Assembly (NCBI RefSeq): GCF_900116495.1
Contig: NZ_FPAY01000001.1
Location: 186,001 to 250,000 of the forward strand
Direction: 5' to 3'
DNA: 64,000 bases
DNA from: Arthrobacter sp. ov118
GTDB lineage: Bacteria > Actinomycetota > Actinomycetes > Actinomycetales > Micrococcaceae
Shown: positions 41,860-51,045 of the stretch, piece after piece
Layout of the letters: every line of letters begins with the position of its first letter
Numbering within the stretch: the first letter of the stretch is position 1
The notes under the pieces: model-generated
Seen by the model: the letters and a program-made list of their open reading frames with translations, nothing else
What the model was told of the DNA's origin: nothing
Database searches by the model: none
Made by a program: the position numbers and the translations under genes

Positions 41860-42357
41860 TGGGCCGGCACGCCGTACGCGCCGGCCGATCTCGATCTCAC
41901 CGAGTGCGATTACGGCCAGTGGCAGGGCCGCACGCTCAGTGATCTCGCGACCGAGGATTTGTGGCCGGTGGTGCAGTCGCAACCGTCCGCCGTCGTCTTT
42001 CCCGGCGGTGAATCCATGGCCGCGATGCAGGCTCGGTCGGTGGCAGCGATTCGACGCCACGATGCAGCCTTCGAAGCCGAGTACGGGCCAGGGGCCGTGT
42101 GGGTGGCGGTGAGTCACGGTGACATCATCAAGTCAGTCCTCGCCGACGCACTCGGCATGCACCTTGACCTGTTCCAGCGCATTAACGTGGGCCCCGCTTC
42201 CGTATGGATCGTGGGCTACGGCGCTACTCGGCCGAGCGTCTACGCGACCAACACCGATGCGGGTGATCTGTCGTGGCTGTCGAACGGCATCCACTCTGGC
42301 GATGCGCCGGTGGGCGGTGGTGCAGGGCAAAAGGCGCCCTGCACCTCATGTGCCTAA
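41860..42357 (+). pseudogene. Histidine phosphatase (MSMEG_4193-type), N-terminally truncated
   Basis: The frame carries DLDLTECDYGQWQGRTLSDL, then FPGGESMAAMQARSVAA and AVSHGDIIKSVLADALG, the second half of the phosphoglycerate-mutase-like family. The N-terminal RHG catalytic motif and about the first 60-70 residues are gone, replaced by unrelated sequence. The late His in SHGD is kept. It is followed nine bases later by DUF3090, its usual partner, so this was the first gene of a conserved three-gene operon. Confidence 0.7.
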
Positions 42358-42366
42358 AATACTGAC

Positions 42367-42921
42367 ATGCCTACACGTGTTCACGAGTTTGCCTGGCCTG
42401 ATCGGGTCGTCGTTGGCACCATTGGCCTTCCGGGGGCGCGCACGTTCTACCTGCAGGTGCGCGCAGGGACGCAGATTGTGAGTATTGCCCTGGAGAAGCA
42501 GCAGTCGGCTCTGCTCGCGGAGAAGATCGACGAAATTCTCGACCAGCTCATCACCGTCGAGGGCAACCCCTTCAGCGTTCCCACGAGTACTCCCATTGAG
42601 CTTGTCGACAATGACCAGCTCGAGGCCGTTCAGGAGCAGTTTCGCACCGGAGCGATGAGCTTAGGGTGGGATCCCGCCACGGCCCAGGTCGTACTTGAGG
42701 CCCGCCCCATCACCGATGTCGATGCTGATGACAACGACGAATCCCTTGATGAGGACGGGGCTACGGAGTCCGAAATGCTGCTGGTGCGAATGCCGGTCGG
42801 TACCGCCCGCGCATTCGCCAAACGCACCCGGGAAATCGTGGGCGCAGGGCGTCCGACGTGCCCGCTCTGCGGTTACCCCATAGACGCCGACGGGCACATC
42901 TGCACCCTTCCCGAGGTCTGA
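42367..42921 (+). CDS. DUF3090 domain-containing protein
   Basis: 184 residues, apparently intact. It starts MPTRVHEFAWPDRVVVGTIG and ends with CPLCGYPIDADGHIC, whose four Cys/His ligands (C-x2-C then H-x-C) suggest a bound zinc. This matches the actinobacterial DUF3090 family (YjbB-like annotation in some databases). It normally lies between an MSMEG_4193-type phosphatase and an SCO1664-type protein; both flanking partners are broken here. Function not established. Its stop overlaps the next ATG by one base. Confidence 0.88.
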   Translation: MPTRVHEFAWPDRVVVGTIGLPGARTFYLQVRAGTQIVSIALEKQQSALLAEKIDEILDQLITVEGNPFSVPTSTPIELVDNDQLEAVQEQFRTGAMSLGWDPATAQVVLEARPITDVDADDNDESLDEDGATESEMLLVRMPVGTARAFAKRTREIVGAGRPTCPLCGYPIDADGHICTLPEV

Positions 42922-43175
42922 TGCCAGCGACGGACCTAGTGACCGCCGAGCTGACTATCACCGGCCGCATCACGACGGCTTCAAACGCTACATTTCTGGA
43001 CAGCATCGGCGACGAGGTGGTCGTCTATAAGCCGATAACAGGCGAAAGTCCGCTGTGGGATTTTCCCCACGGCACCCTGGCGCACCGGGAGGTGGCCGCC
43101 TACCTGGTCTCGCAGACCTTCGGCTGGGACGTCGTGCCGCACAGCTGGCTGCGCGATGGTCCGATGGGCCCCTGA
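42921..43175 (+). pseudogene. SCO1664-family protein, truncated after 84 residues
   Basis: The segment gives ITGRITTASNATFLDSIGDE, then VVYKPITGESPLWDFPHGTL, AHREVAAYLVSQTFGWDVVP and HSWLRDGPMGP, the N-terminal third of SCO1664-type proteins (about 260 residues, kinase-like fold). It stops at TGA, where ISL3-type transposase sequence begins, so an insertion or deletion has removed the rest. The start is coupled to the DUF3090 stop (TGATG). Confidence 0.75.
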
Positions 43176-43177
43176 AC

Positions 43178-43530
43178 ATGGCGTCAACCAGACTTCCGGA
43201 CGTGGACAAGCTGCGGCCACGTTTGCTAGGCATTGATCAGCACCGCTTCCCATCCGTCCGGTTCTTCAAGGACTCTGAAACCAAGGTCTGGAAACGCTTC
43301 GAGCCATGGATGACCACCATCGTTGACCTGGACAGGTCCTCGGCGTGGTCGACAGCCGCGACCACAAGGGCGTCGGAGAGTGGCTCTTCAAGCGCCCGTT
43401 GGAGTGGCGCCTCGGCGTGCGGGTCGTGGCGATGGACCCGCCGGCCGCGTTCCGGAAAGCGCTTCGGATGTGGCTGCCGCGCACGGCCGTCTCCGTGAAC
43501 GCCTTCCACCTGGTCTTGCTCGGCAACAGT
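43178..43530 (+). pseudogene. ISL3-family transposase fragment, frameshifted
   Basis: Starts with LLGIDQHRFPSVRFFKDSET and RFEPWMTTIVDLD. A frameshift at about 43335 then leads into VVDSRDHKGVGEWLFKRPLE and VVAMDPPAAFRKALRMWLPR, ending near NAFHLVLLGNS. This is the central catalytic part of ISL3 transposases. Both ends of the element are missing. Confidence 0.75.
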
Positions 43531-43532
43531 GC

Positions 43533-43678
43533 AAGCTCCCGGCTGATCGTTGATGCAGATATCCCAAGGTCACGGGCGACGAATCGCAGACTAGCCGTGC
43601 CGACAAACGGTCGGCGATGAACACGCGCCCGTCCTCCGACAGACACCGGTTCGATTCAGTCGGTTTAGGCGCTGGCAC
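43533..43678 (-). pseudogene. IS30-family transposase N-terminal fragment, frameshifted
   Basis: On the minus strand CLSEDGRVFIADRLSA continues, after a one-base shift, as ASLRFVARDLGISASTISRE. This is the helix-turn-helix at the start of IS30 transposases. It abuts the ISL3 fragment in opposite orientation, so one element probably inserted into or recombined with the other. Confidence 0.65.
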
Positions 43679-44044
43679 CGCGAAGTGGATGTATGCCGTC
43701 CGCCCGTAACCCGCCGCCTCTGTTATGTCCGTTCAGCCAGCGGTTGGCGGGTTCCGCTGGATTCCGAGGACACTGCATGCCTCGAAATTTGAATACCCTG
43801 GTTCGTCAGCTGAACATGTCCGGACGCTTCTCGACCAGACCCGCAGGCCTCATTTTCCGTAACCGGCGCACCGAACGTCCCATAAACGCGGCACCACTTT
43901 CAGCCAGTGTTGCGACGTTCGGTGGAAACCGACCTGCTACCTCCTAAGACACTGCTGTGGCGCGGACTGCAACGACCCATCTGGGCCAAATGCTCTCGCG
44001 CTTGGGTTTGCCCCGGTTCGGACGTCGCGGTGCTTTAGTGAGGC
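43679..44044. other. 366-bp gap without a recognisable gene
   Basis: Short frames are present on both strands but none shows a family motif or good start. It separates the debris from xylB and may include its terminator; no strong hairpin was found. Confidence 0.4.
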
Positions 44045-45448
44045 TCAGCTCGCTGGCACGGCTGCGCGGTAGCGTTGGAGCACGTCCGGTGTGGGGTCTG
44101 CCTTTATCAACCCTGTTGTTCCGGTCTTCCACGCAGGGAATGCACCGAGGAGCGCCCCGGCTGCCTGCCGCGCGGCGCCGTCAGCAACGTACTCCCCGGG
44201 TTCCGGCACGCGCACCGGTAGTCCGAAGACCGCTGCGACAATGTGTTGCACGGCCTCCGAGCGTGCGCCGCCGCCCACCAGAATGACGTTTCGAGCAGCG
44301 ACGCCGACGTCGGTGAGGGCCTTGAGCCCGTCGGCCAGCGAGCAGGCCAGCCCCTCCACGGCGGCGCGGGCGAGGTTCACGGGCGTGAAGTTTGCCAGCG
44401 TCATGCCGTGCAGTGATCCGGTAGCATCCGGAAGATTGGGGGTGCGTTCGCCCTCGAAGTAGGGCACGAGCACCAGCCCTGAGGCTCCGGCGGCCGCCGA
44501 AAGGGCCAGGCGGGACAGTTCGGAATGGTCTATCCCGAGGACGCTAGCGGTGGCGTCGAGGACGCGGGAGGCGTTCAGTGTGCAGACCAGCGGCAGGAAG
44601 TGACCCGTCGCGTCGGCGAAGCCGCTGACCAACCCGGAAGGGTCGGCGACGGGCACATCGGAGGCGGCGAACACGGTGCCGGACGTGCCTATGGAAACGA
44701 CGACGTCACCCAGACTGGCGTTCACGCCGAGAGCGGCGGCGGCATTGTCGCCGGCGCCTGCCCCAATCAGGACGTCGGAGGGCGTTGTGTGTTTCGAGTC
44801 CAGGGGTCCCAGGACCGTGGGCAGCGCCGGGACATGTCCCAGCGTCGCTTCGAGAACGTCGGGCAAGAACTCGCCGGTTGCGGGTGACCAGTATCCTGTG
44901 CCTGAGGCGTCGGAACGGTCGGTGCAGAGGGCTTCGATCCCCGGCGCGTCGCTGTCTGGCCCGTATCCGGCCAGCCGCCAGCTGAGCCAGTCGTGTGGAA
45001 GGCAGACCGCGGCCGTTCGGCCGGCATTTTCCGGTTCATTTTCGGCCAGCCAGCGCAGCTTGGTCGCTGTGAGCGAGGCGACCGGGACGGTGCCCGTCGT
45101 GTCTGCCCAATGGCGTTGACCGTCTGGACCGGCGTCACGGATCATGCCCTGCGCCGCGGCGGCGGACCGGGTGTCGTTCCACAGCAGCGCCGGCCGGACC
45201 ACTCCCCCGGCCGCGTCCAGGCAGACCATCCCGTGTTGTTGCGCTCCGACGGAAATCGCCGCCACGTCATCGATCCCGCCCGCCTGTTCGATGGCTTCCT
45301 GGAGGGCGGACCACCATGCCTCGGGATCCACCTCGGTTCCTTCCGGGTGGGGTGCCGATCCGTGGCGCAGCAGGGCGCCGGTATCGGCGTCGCGGATGAC
45401 GATCTTGCAGGACTGGGTGGAGCTGTCCACGCCGGCTACCAGGGGCAT
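44045..45448 (-). CDS. xylB: Xylulokinase
   Basis: 467 residues of the FGGY carbohydrate kinase family. The first domain has VAGVDSSTQSCKIVIRDADT, and the centre AAISVGAQQHGMVCLD. The second domain has VVSIGTSGTVFAASD and a late ILVGGGARSEAVQHIVAAVF. It phosphorylates D-xylulose to xylulose 5-phosphate, which enters the pentose phosphate pathway. It is the last gene of the polyol operon, 35 bases after the mannitol-type dehydrogenase gene, with AAGAAGG before the ATG. The xylulose would come from arabitol or xylitol. Confidence 0.9.
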   Translation of the reverse strand: MPLVAGVDSSTQSCKIVIRDADTGALLRHGSAPHPEGTEVDPEAWWSALQEAIEQAGGIDDVAAISVGAQQHGMVCLDAAGGVVRPALLWNDTRSAAAAQGMIRDAGPDGQRHWADTTGTVPVASLTATKLRWLAENEPENAGRTAAVCLPHDWLSWRLAGYGPDSDAPGIEALCTDRSDASGTGYWSPATGEFLPDVLEATLGHVPALPTVLGPLDSKHTTPSDVLIGAGAGDNAAAALGVNASLGDVVVSIGTSGTVFAASDVPVADPSGLVSGFADATGHFLPLVCTLNASRVLDATASVLGIDHSELSRLALSAAAGASGLVLVPYFEGERTPNLPDATGSLHGMTLANFTPVNLARAAVEGLACSLADGLKALTDVGVAARNVILVGGGARSEAVQHIVAAVFGLPVRVPEPGEYVADGAARQAAGALLGAFPAWKTGTTGLIKADPTPDVLQRYRAAVPAS

Positions 45449-45483
45449 CGTTGCCTTCTTTCAGGTCAAGGGGTTCGTGCTGC

Positions 45484-46965
45484 CTATGAACCGGATTTCA
45501 GGGATTCCAGGGCGGCCCGGGCTCCGCGGCTATGAAGGTCATTCAGGACCCGGGTATAGGCCGTAACGAAGGATTCGTTGTCGATCAGGTCACCGAAGAT
45601 TTCCCGGTTGGCGATGAACGCGAGCGGTTCCTCTCGTTGCCGGGCCGCGGCGGCCATCAGAGGCTCTTTCAGCCGGTCAACCACGTCGATGGTGTTTCCC
45701 TGTTCGTCAACGCCCTCGTCATAGCGGGCCCAGCTCGCCACAATGGCTGCGGAGCGGTGGATCTCCCCATCCTGTTTCAGGTTGATGCGGATGACCGGCA
45801 GCAGCCACTTGGGGATCCGGTCCGAGCTTTCGGCACACAGCCGGGCCAGGGTGTCCCGGATGTGCTCGTTGGAGAACCGTTCGATAAGGGTGCGCTTGTA
45901 CTCGTGGAGGTCGATGCCGGGGACAGGCTGGAGGGTGGGCGTGGCTTCCTTGTCCATGTAGTCGAGCAGAAACTGGGTGAAGAGAGGGTCCTGGCAGACT
46001 TCGTGGGCGTATCGGTAGCCGGCGAGGTAGCCGAAGTAGCACATGCCCTGGTGGCTGGCGTTCAGCAGGCGCAGCTTCATCAGTTCGTAGGGTTCGACGT
46101 CGTCCACGAGCTGGACTCCGGCGTCTTCGAAGGGCGGGCGCCCGAGGCTGAAATGGTCTTCAAGGACCCACTGCTCGAACGGTTCGCACACCACCGGCCA
46201 CCCGTCCTCGAGCCCGAATTCCGCGGCGACGGCCTCACGGTCCGCGTCCGTGGTGACCGGGGTGATCCGGTCCACCATGCTGTTGGGGAACGGAACATGG
46301 TCCGCGACCCAGGCGCCCAGCTCCCTGTCCTTGAGCGTTGCAAAGGCGGTGAACATTTTGCGGGCGACGTCTCCGTTGCCTTGGATGTTGTCGCAGGACA
46401 TCACCGTGAACGGCTGCTGCCCCCGTTCCCGCCGCCGGGAGAGCGCTTCCGTGACGAGTCCGAAGGTGGTCCGCGGAGCCGCTCCCGGCTGCAGGTCATG
46501 GAGCACGTCGGGGTTCTCGGCGTTGAAGTCGCCTGTGACGTGGTGGAAGTTGTAGCCGCCCTCGGTGACGGTGAGTGAGACGATCCGAGTGGCCTCGGAT
46601 GCCATTTTCTCGATGACGGCATCGGGGTCGTCGGGCGCGAAAAGATACTCGATGATCGAACCGACGACCCGTCCCTCGCGGGTTCCGTCGGGGTTTTTCA
46701 CGACCAGGGTGTAGAGGCAGTCCTGGCGGTCCATCACCTCCTTCATGCGGGCGTCCCCGGGGAGGACCCCGACGCCGCAAATAGCCCAGTCGTGGGCTTG
46801 GCCGGTGTTCATCAGCCGGTCCAGGTACATGGCCTGATGGGCGCGGTGAAAGCCGCCGACGCCGAAGTGGACGATGCCGGCGGTCAGCGCAGAGCGGTCG
46901 TAGCCCGGTGCGGCCACGGATGCGGGAAAGGTGGCAACGCTGGTGTTGTTGAGGGTTTGCCGCAT
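45484..46965 (-). CDS. Mannitol dehydrogenase-family polyol dehydrogenase
   Basis: 493 residues of the long-chain, zinc-independent mannitol/arabitol dehydrogenase family. The NAD(P) site is GIVHFGVGGFHRAHQAMYLD (about residues 30-49). The catalytic region includes PFPNSMVDRITPVT and LLNASHQGMCYFGYLAGYRY. It oxidises D-mannitol to fructose or D-arabitol to xylulose; sequence alone does not decide. The neighbouring fructokinase-like and xylulokinase genes would handle either product. AGGAG precedes the ATG and overlaps the pfkB-type gene's stop. Confidence 0.88.
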   Translation of the reverse strand: MRQTLNNTSVATFPASVAAPGYDRSALTAGIVHFGVGGFHRAHQAMYLDRLMNTGQAHDWAICGVGVLPGDARMKEVMDRQDCLYTLVVKNPDGTREGRVVGSIIEYLFAPDDPDAVIEKMASEATRIVSLTVTEGGYNFHHVTGDFNAENPDVLHDLQPGAAPRTTFGLVTEALSRRRERGQQPFTVMSCDNIQGNGDVARKMFTAFATLKDRELGAWVADHVPFPNSMVDRITPVTTDADREAVAAEFGLEDGWPVVCEPFEQWVLEDHFSLGRPPFEDAGVQLVDDVEPYELMKLRLLNASHQGMCYFGYLAGYRYAHEVCQDPLFTQFLLDYMDKEATPTLQPVPGIDLHEYKRTLIERFSNEHIRDTLARLCAESSDRIPKWLLPVIRINLKQDGEIHRSAAIVASWARYDEGVDEQGNTIDVVDRLKEPLMAAAARQREEPLAFIANREIFGDLIDNESFVTAYTRVLNDLHSRGARAALESLKSGS

Positions 46966-46966
46966 T

Positions 46967-47971
46967 TTATCGCTCCTGGGCCGGTGAGGGAACGGGCAGC
47001 GGACCGAGTTCTCCCGACCGTGGCGGATTTGCGCCCTTCCGGGAACAGGTGATCGCTGCTGCGCGGTTGGCGTAGGCGCCGAGGGCGTGCAGCTGATCCA
47101 GGGTCAGGGCCTTCAGCCGGTGCCTTCCGTTCGCCCCCAGCGCCTCAAGCTGGGCAAGTCCGGAGAGAAGCCCGGCCATGAAGGAGTCCCCGGCGCCCAC
47201 AGTGTCTGCCACGATGATGGGTTCGGCTGCCATCTCCACGCGCCCCGTGGCGGAAATCATGACCGGGCCGGAGGCGCCGCGTGTCAGGGCCACGACTGCC
47301 GGCCCCAGTTCCAGCCAGGCCTGCAGGGTTTCCACCGGTGTCCGGTCTGGGTAGAGCCAGCTCAGGTCTTCGTCGCTGGCTTTGACGATGTCGCTGGCAG
47401 CCACGAACACTTCCGCATGCTGCCGCGCTGCGGCGGCATCGGGGCTGATTGCGGGCCGGCAGTTGGGGTCGTAGCTGATGGTGGCGTGCTCACGGGCCGC
47501 CTCCACGAGGGCTAGAGTGGCCAGGTTCCCCGGCGGGAGCACGGTCGCGATTGATCCGGTGTGGACATGGGTGGAAACGTCGACGGCGGCCAAGGCAGGC
47601 AATGATGCGCCGCTGATTTCCCAGGTGATGGAGAAAGTGTATTCGGCGGCGCCGTCGGGACCAAGCGTGGCGAGGGCAGTCGACGTCGGGGTGGCTCCGC
47701 CGTTGATGACGTGGACGCCGTTCGACTGAAGATGTTCGTCGATCACGAGCCCGTACCGGTCGGTAGCGTAGTGGGTCACCAGGCTGGTCTGAAGGCCTAG
47801 ACGGGCAGCCCCCACGGCCACGTTGAGGGGGCTTCCGCCCGGGTGTGTCTCGGGCACGGTGTTTCCCCGGCGCGGGTCATCGATGAGGTCAACGAGCGAC
47901 TCGCCGACGACTGTCAGGACGGTGCCCGTGGCTGCGGGGCGGGGTTCGGAGGCGGGGTAGTTTGCTGACAT
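46967..47971 (-). CDS. PfkB-family sugar kinase, probable fructokinase
   Basis: 334 residues with both PfkB signatures: HPGGSPLNVAVGAARLGLQT (about 43-62) and DTVGAGDSFMAGLLSGL (about 256-272, catalytic Asp in GAGD). The short N-terminal region before VVGESLVDLID is variable. Most bacterial PfkB kinases in polyol operons phosphorylate fructose, giving fructose 6-phosphate; a ribokinase-type activity cannot be excluded. AAGGAAG precedes the ATG. Confidence 0.85.
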   Translation of the reverse strand: MSANYPASEPRPAATGTVLTVVGESLVDLIDDPRRGNTVPETHPGGSPLNVAVGAARLGLQTSLVTHYATDRYGLVIDEHLQSNGVHVINGGATPTSTALATLGPDGAAEYTFSITWEISGASLPALAAVDVSTHVHTGSIATVLPPGNLATLALVEAAREHATISYDPNCRPAISPDAAAARQHAEVFVAASDIVKASDEDLSWLYPDRTPVETLQAWLELGPAVVALTRGASGPVMISATGRVEMAAEPIIVADTVGAGDSFMAGLLSGLAQLEALGANGRHRLKALTLDQLHALGAYANRAAAITCSRKGANPPRSGELGPLPVPSPAQER

Positions 47972-48010
47972 GGCTGCTTCCTTGCAGTAGTCGGTGATCG
48001 GTGGCGTGGG

Positions 48011-49072
48011 TCAGCGACCCGGGTAGACGACGGCTTTGAGCTGTCCGGCCTGCTTGCCCGCTTTGAGGGCCGCTTCGGAGTCGGCCAAGGCGAACTTTCC
48101 GGTGACCAGGACGTCCAGGTCCACCTTTCCATCCGCGATGAGCTGGATGGCCAGCGGCCAGGTGTTGGTGTAGCGGAAGACGCCGGAGAGCCAGATCTCC
48201 CGGTTCTGGATGTAGGAGACGGGGAGTTCGACGTCGTCGGCCCCGAGCCCCACCAGGATGACCCGGCCAGCCGGTCCCACGGCTTTGATGCCGGAGCGGA
48301 CGGCCTGCGGGGCGCCGGAGGCGTCGATGAACGCGTCGACGTCGAGGCCTTCGACGCTGTCGGTCCTGGCGTTCAACGCATGGGTTGCGCCGTGTTCCAG
48401 GGCGAAGGCCAGGCGGTCTTCGGCGATGTCGCTGATGTAGATTTCGGTGGCGCCGTAGGCGCGGGCGGCCTGGGCGGCGATGACGCCGATGGGGCCGGCC
48501 CCGGCGATGAGCACGCGGCTGCCGGGGCGGACTTCTGCCCGTTCGCAGGCCCAGAGGCCGACGGAGAGCGGCTCGATCAGGGCTGCGGCCTCGTCGCTGA
48601 CGCTGTCCGGAATGTCGTAGGCGAAGTCAGCCTGGATCGTCACGTATTCGGCGAAGGCCCCGTCGATCGGCGGGGTGGCGTAGAACTCGATGTGGGGGCA
48701 TAGGTTGTACCGGCCGGCTTTGCACTGCTTGCACTTGCGGCACGGCCGCTGCGGCTCGACGGCGACCCGCCGGCCGATGCGGCCCGGGTCCACGGCGCTT
48801 CCGACGGCGGCGATCCGGCCGGACAGCTCATGGCCGAGGATCAGCGGGTGGTCCACCACGTAGTCACCGATCCGGCCGTGCTCGTAGTAGTGGACGTCGC
48901 TGCCGCAGACGCCGACGGCCGCGACCCGGACCAGGACCTGATCGGAATCGAGTTGCGGGACGGGCAGGGTTTCCATGGCCATGTCGCCCTGGCGTTTGAG
49001 GACGGCGGCGCGCATGGTGGCCGGTACTTCTGGCTGGCCGTCGGTCCGGGACTGTGCGGTTGAAGTTGTCAT
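48011..49072 (-). CDS. Zinc-dependent sorbitol/xylitol-type dehydrogenase
   Basis: 353 residues of the medium-chain dehydrogenase family. Catalytic zinc ligands lie in GVCGSDVHYYEHG and LGHELSG. The structural zinc loop is CRKCKQCKAGRYNLC (about residues 111-125). The NAD site is VLIAGAGPIGVIAAQAARA with an acidic residue after the next strand (YISDIAEDR), favouring NAD. It resembles L-iditol/sorbitol 2-dehydrogenases, oxidising sorbitol to fructose or xylitol to xylulose. AAAGGAA precedes the ATG. Confidence 0.88.
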   Translation of the reverse strand: MTTSTAQSRTDGQPEVPATMRAAVLKRQGDMAMETLPVPQLDSDQVLVRVAAVGVCGSDVHYYEHGRIGDYVVDHPLILGHELSGRIAAVGSAVDPGRIGRRVAVEPQRPCRKCKQCKAGRYNLCPHIEFYATPPIDGAFAEYVTIQADFAYDIPDSVSDEAAALIEPLSVGLWACERAEVRPGSRVLIAGAGPIGVIAAQAARAYGATEIYISDIAEDRLAFALEHGATHALNARTDSVEGLDVDAFIDASGAPQAVRSGIKAVGPAGRVILVGLGADDVELPVSYIQNREIWLSGVFRYTNTWPLAIQLIADGKVDLDVLVTGKFALADSEAALKAGKQAGQLKAVVYPGR

Positions 49073-49136
49073 CGAAGTATTCCTTTGAGAATCGAGGGGG
49101 CGATGGCCGGCTATTTGACGGCGCTATCTGACGGCG

Positions 49137-50054
49137 TTATTTGACGGCGCCCAGGGAGAGGCCCTGGACGAGTTTGTCCTGGGCGGCGAAGCCAGCGAAG
49201 AGTACCGGCAGGGAGATCACGACGGCGGCTGCGCAGACCTTTGCGAGGAACAGGCCCTGGCCGGAGACGAAGCCGGTGAGGAAGACCGGGGCGGTGCCGG
49301 CCACCACCCCGGTGAGGACCCGGGCGAGGAGCAGTTCGTTCCAGCTGAAGATGAAGCAGATCAGGGCGGTGGCGGCGATGCCGGGCATCGCCACGGGGGC
49401 GACGACCTTCCGGAGCGTCAGCAACAGGCCCGCGCCGTCGATCTGGGAGGCCTCGAGCATTTCAACGGGCACTTCGTCGAGGAAGGAGCGCATCATCCAC
49501 ACGGCGATGGGCAGGTTCATCGAGGTGTACATCAGGCCCAGGAACCAGATGTTGTCCAGCGCCCCGGCGGTTTTGGCAAACAGGTACAGCGGCAGAACGG
49601 CCGCGACCACGGGCATCATCTTCGTGGAAAGGAAGAAGAACATGACGTCGGTCCACTTCTTCACCGGCCGGATCGACAGCGCGTAGGCGGCCGGGATGGC
49701 CAGCAGCAGGACCAGGACGGTGGAAAAGACTGAGGCGGTGGCGGAGTTAATCAGGGACGGCCACGGGCTGACACCGGAAGTTGCCCCGAAGAACTCCTTG
49801 TAGGCGTCCAGTGTCAGGCCGGCGGCGACGGAGGGCGGGTTCGTCGCTGCGTCGACTTCGGAGTGGAACGAGGTCAGGATCATCCACAGGACCGGTACCG
49901 CGAACAGCAGGGCCAGGAGCCAGGCGGCGACGCCGGCGGCCGTGTTGTTGCGCGTGGGGTCCATGCGCGACTTGCCGCGGCGCCGTGAACCGTTGGTGCG
50001 GGCATGCGGGGCGGGGACTGATGACCTGGGCTCGGCCGGGGTGAGCGTGCTCAT
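49137..50054 (-). CDS. Polyol ABC transporter permease, MalG type
   Basis: 305 residues with a ~30-residue basic N-terminus, six helices and the MalG-type motif VEMLEASQIDGAGLLLTLRK, where the ATPase docks. It pairs with the MalF-type permease, whose stop it overlaps by four bases. AGGAGG precedes the start. The operon carries no ATP-binding gene, so a shared MsiK-like ATPase encoded elsewhere is expected. Confidence 0.9.
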   Translation of the reverse strand: MSTLTPAEPRSSVPAPHARTNGSRRRGKSRMDPTRNNTAAGVAAWLLALLFAVPVLWMILTSFHSEVDAATNPPSVAAGLTLDAYKEFFGATSGVSPWPSLINSATASVFSTVLVLLLAIPAAYALSIRPVKKWTDVMFFFLSTKMMPVVAAVLPLYLFAKTAGALDNIWFLGLMYTSMNLPIAVWMMRSFLDEVPVEMLEASQIDGAGLLLTLRKVVAPVAMPGIAATALICFIFSWNELLLARVLTGVVAGTAPVFLTGFVSGQGLFLAKVCAAAVVISLPVLFAGFAAQDKLVQGLSLGAVK

Positions 50055-51019
50055 CGTGCTGCCTCCTTCTTAAAGAGCGAGAATACGGTGCGGAGTGCGA
50101 AGGTCGCCACGATGATGGTGCCGATGACCACCACGACGCCGGCTGCAGAGGCCAGGCCGTATTCGTTGGCGTAGTAGAACGTCTCGTAGATGGCGTAGGG
50201 CAGGTTGGCCGTGCCCAGGCCGCCGGAGGTGATGACGAAGGTGGCGTCGAAATTCTGCACGATGTAGATGGCTCCGAGCAGTCCGCCGAGTTCCAGGTAC
50301 TGGCGCAGGTGCGGCAGGGTGAGGTGGCGGAAGATTGCCCAGGGGGTGGCGCCGTCCATCTGGGCCGCTTCCACGGTGTCCATCGGGCGGGACTGCAGGC
50401 CGGCGAGCAGGATCAGCATCATGAACGGCGTCCACTGCCAGACCAGGGAGATGATGATGGCCATCAGGGGCGCCGATGACAGCAGGTCCGGCTGGGGCGG
50501 GGTGTCGGAGCCGAAGAGCGACCAGACCCAGGTGAGGGTGCCGTTGATGAGGCCGTAGACGGGGTTGAGGATTGCATGCTTCCAGATGAGCGCCGCGGCA
50601 ACCGGCACTATGAGGAACGGTGCGATCAGCAGGGTCCGGGCCAGTCCGCGGCCGATGAACTTCTTGTCCAGGAGCAGGGCCAGGCCGAGGCCGAGGAGCA
50701 GGCTGATCAGGACCACTGAGACCGTTTCAACAATCGTGGTGATGATCGCCTGCAGCATGTAAGGGTCGGTGAGGACCTGGATGTAGTTCTCAAAGCCGGC
50801 GAATCCGGTCTTGTCCGGGCTCAGGCTGTTCCAGTTCAGAAACGAAATGATCAGGGTCACCACGAATGGAAGCTGGGTGACGATGATGAGGAAGATCAGG
50901 GCCGGCAGCAGCGGTGCGCGCCGTGCCCAGGCCACGGCGCGTTCGCGCGCCCTGACGTTCTTGGAAGGTTTGGCTGTGCTGCTCCCGTGCCGGGAGACGC
51001 GCGCCGTTGCGGTAGTCAT
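50051..51019 (-). CDS. Polyol ABC transporter permease, MalF type
   Basis: 322 residues, six helices after a basic N-terminus. Motifs are LPALIFLIIVTQLPFVVTLI, and DTVEAAQMDGATPWAIFRHL as ATPase docking loop. The end has FALRTVFSLFKKE. It forms the membrane channel with the MalG-type partner. It is 26 bases after the binding-protein gene. Confidence 0.9.
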   Translation of the reverse strand: MTTATARVSRHGSSTAKPSKNVRARERAVAWARRAPLLPALIFLIIVTQLPFVVTLIISFLNWNSLSPDKTGFAGFENYIQVLTDPYMLQAIITTIVETVSVVLISLLLGLGLALLLDKKFIGRGLARTLLIAPFLIVPVAAALIWKHAILNPVYGLINGTLTWVWSLFGSDTPPQPDLLSSAPLMAIIISLVWQWTPFMMLILLAGLQSRPMDTVEAAQMDGATPWAIFRHLTLPHLRQYLELGGLLGAIYIVQNFDATFVITSGGLGTANLPYAIYETFYYANEYGLASAAGVVVVIGTIIVATFALRTVFSLFKKEAAR

Positions 51020-51045
51020 GATGTTCTCCTGCGGTTCGGTGGTGA

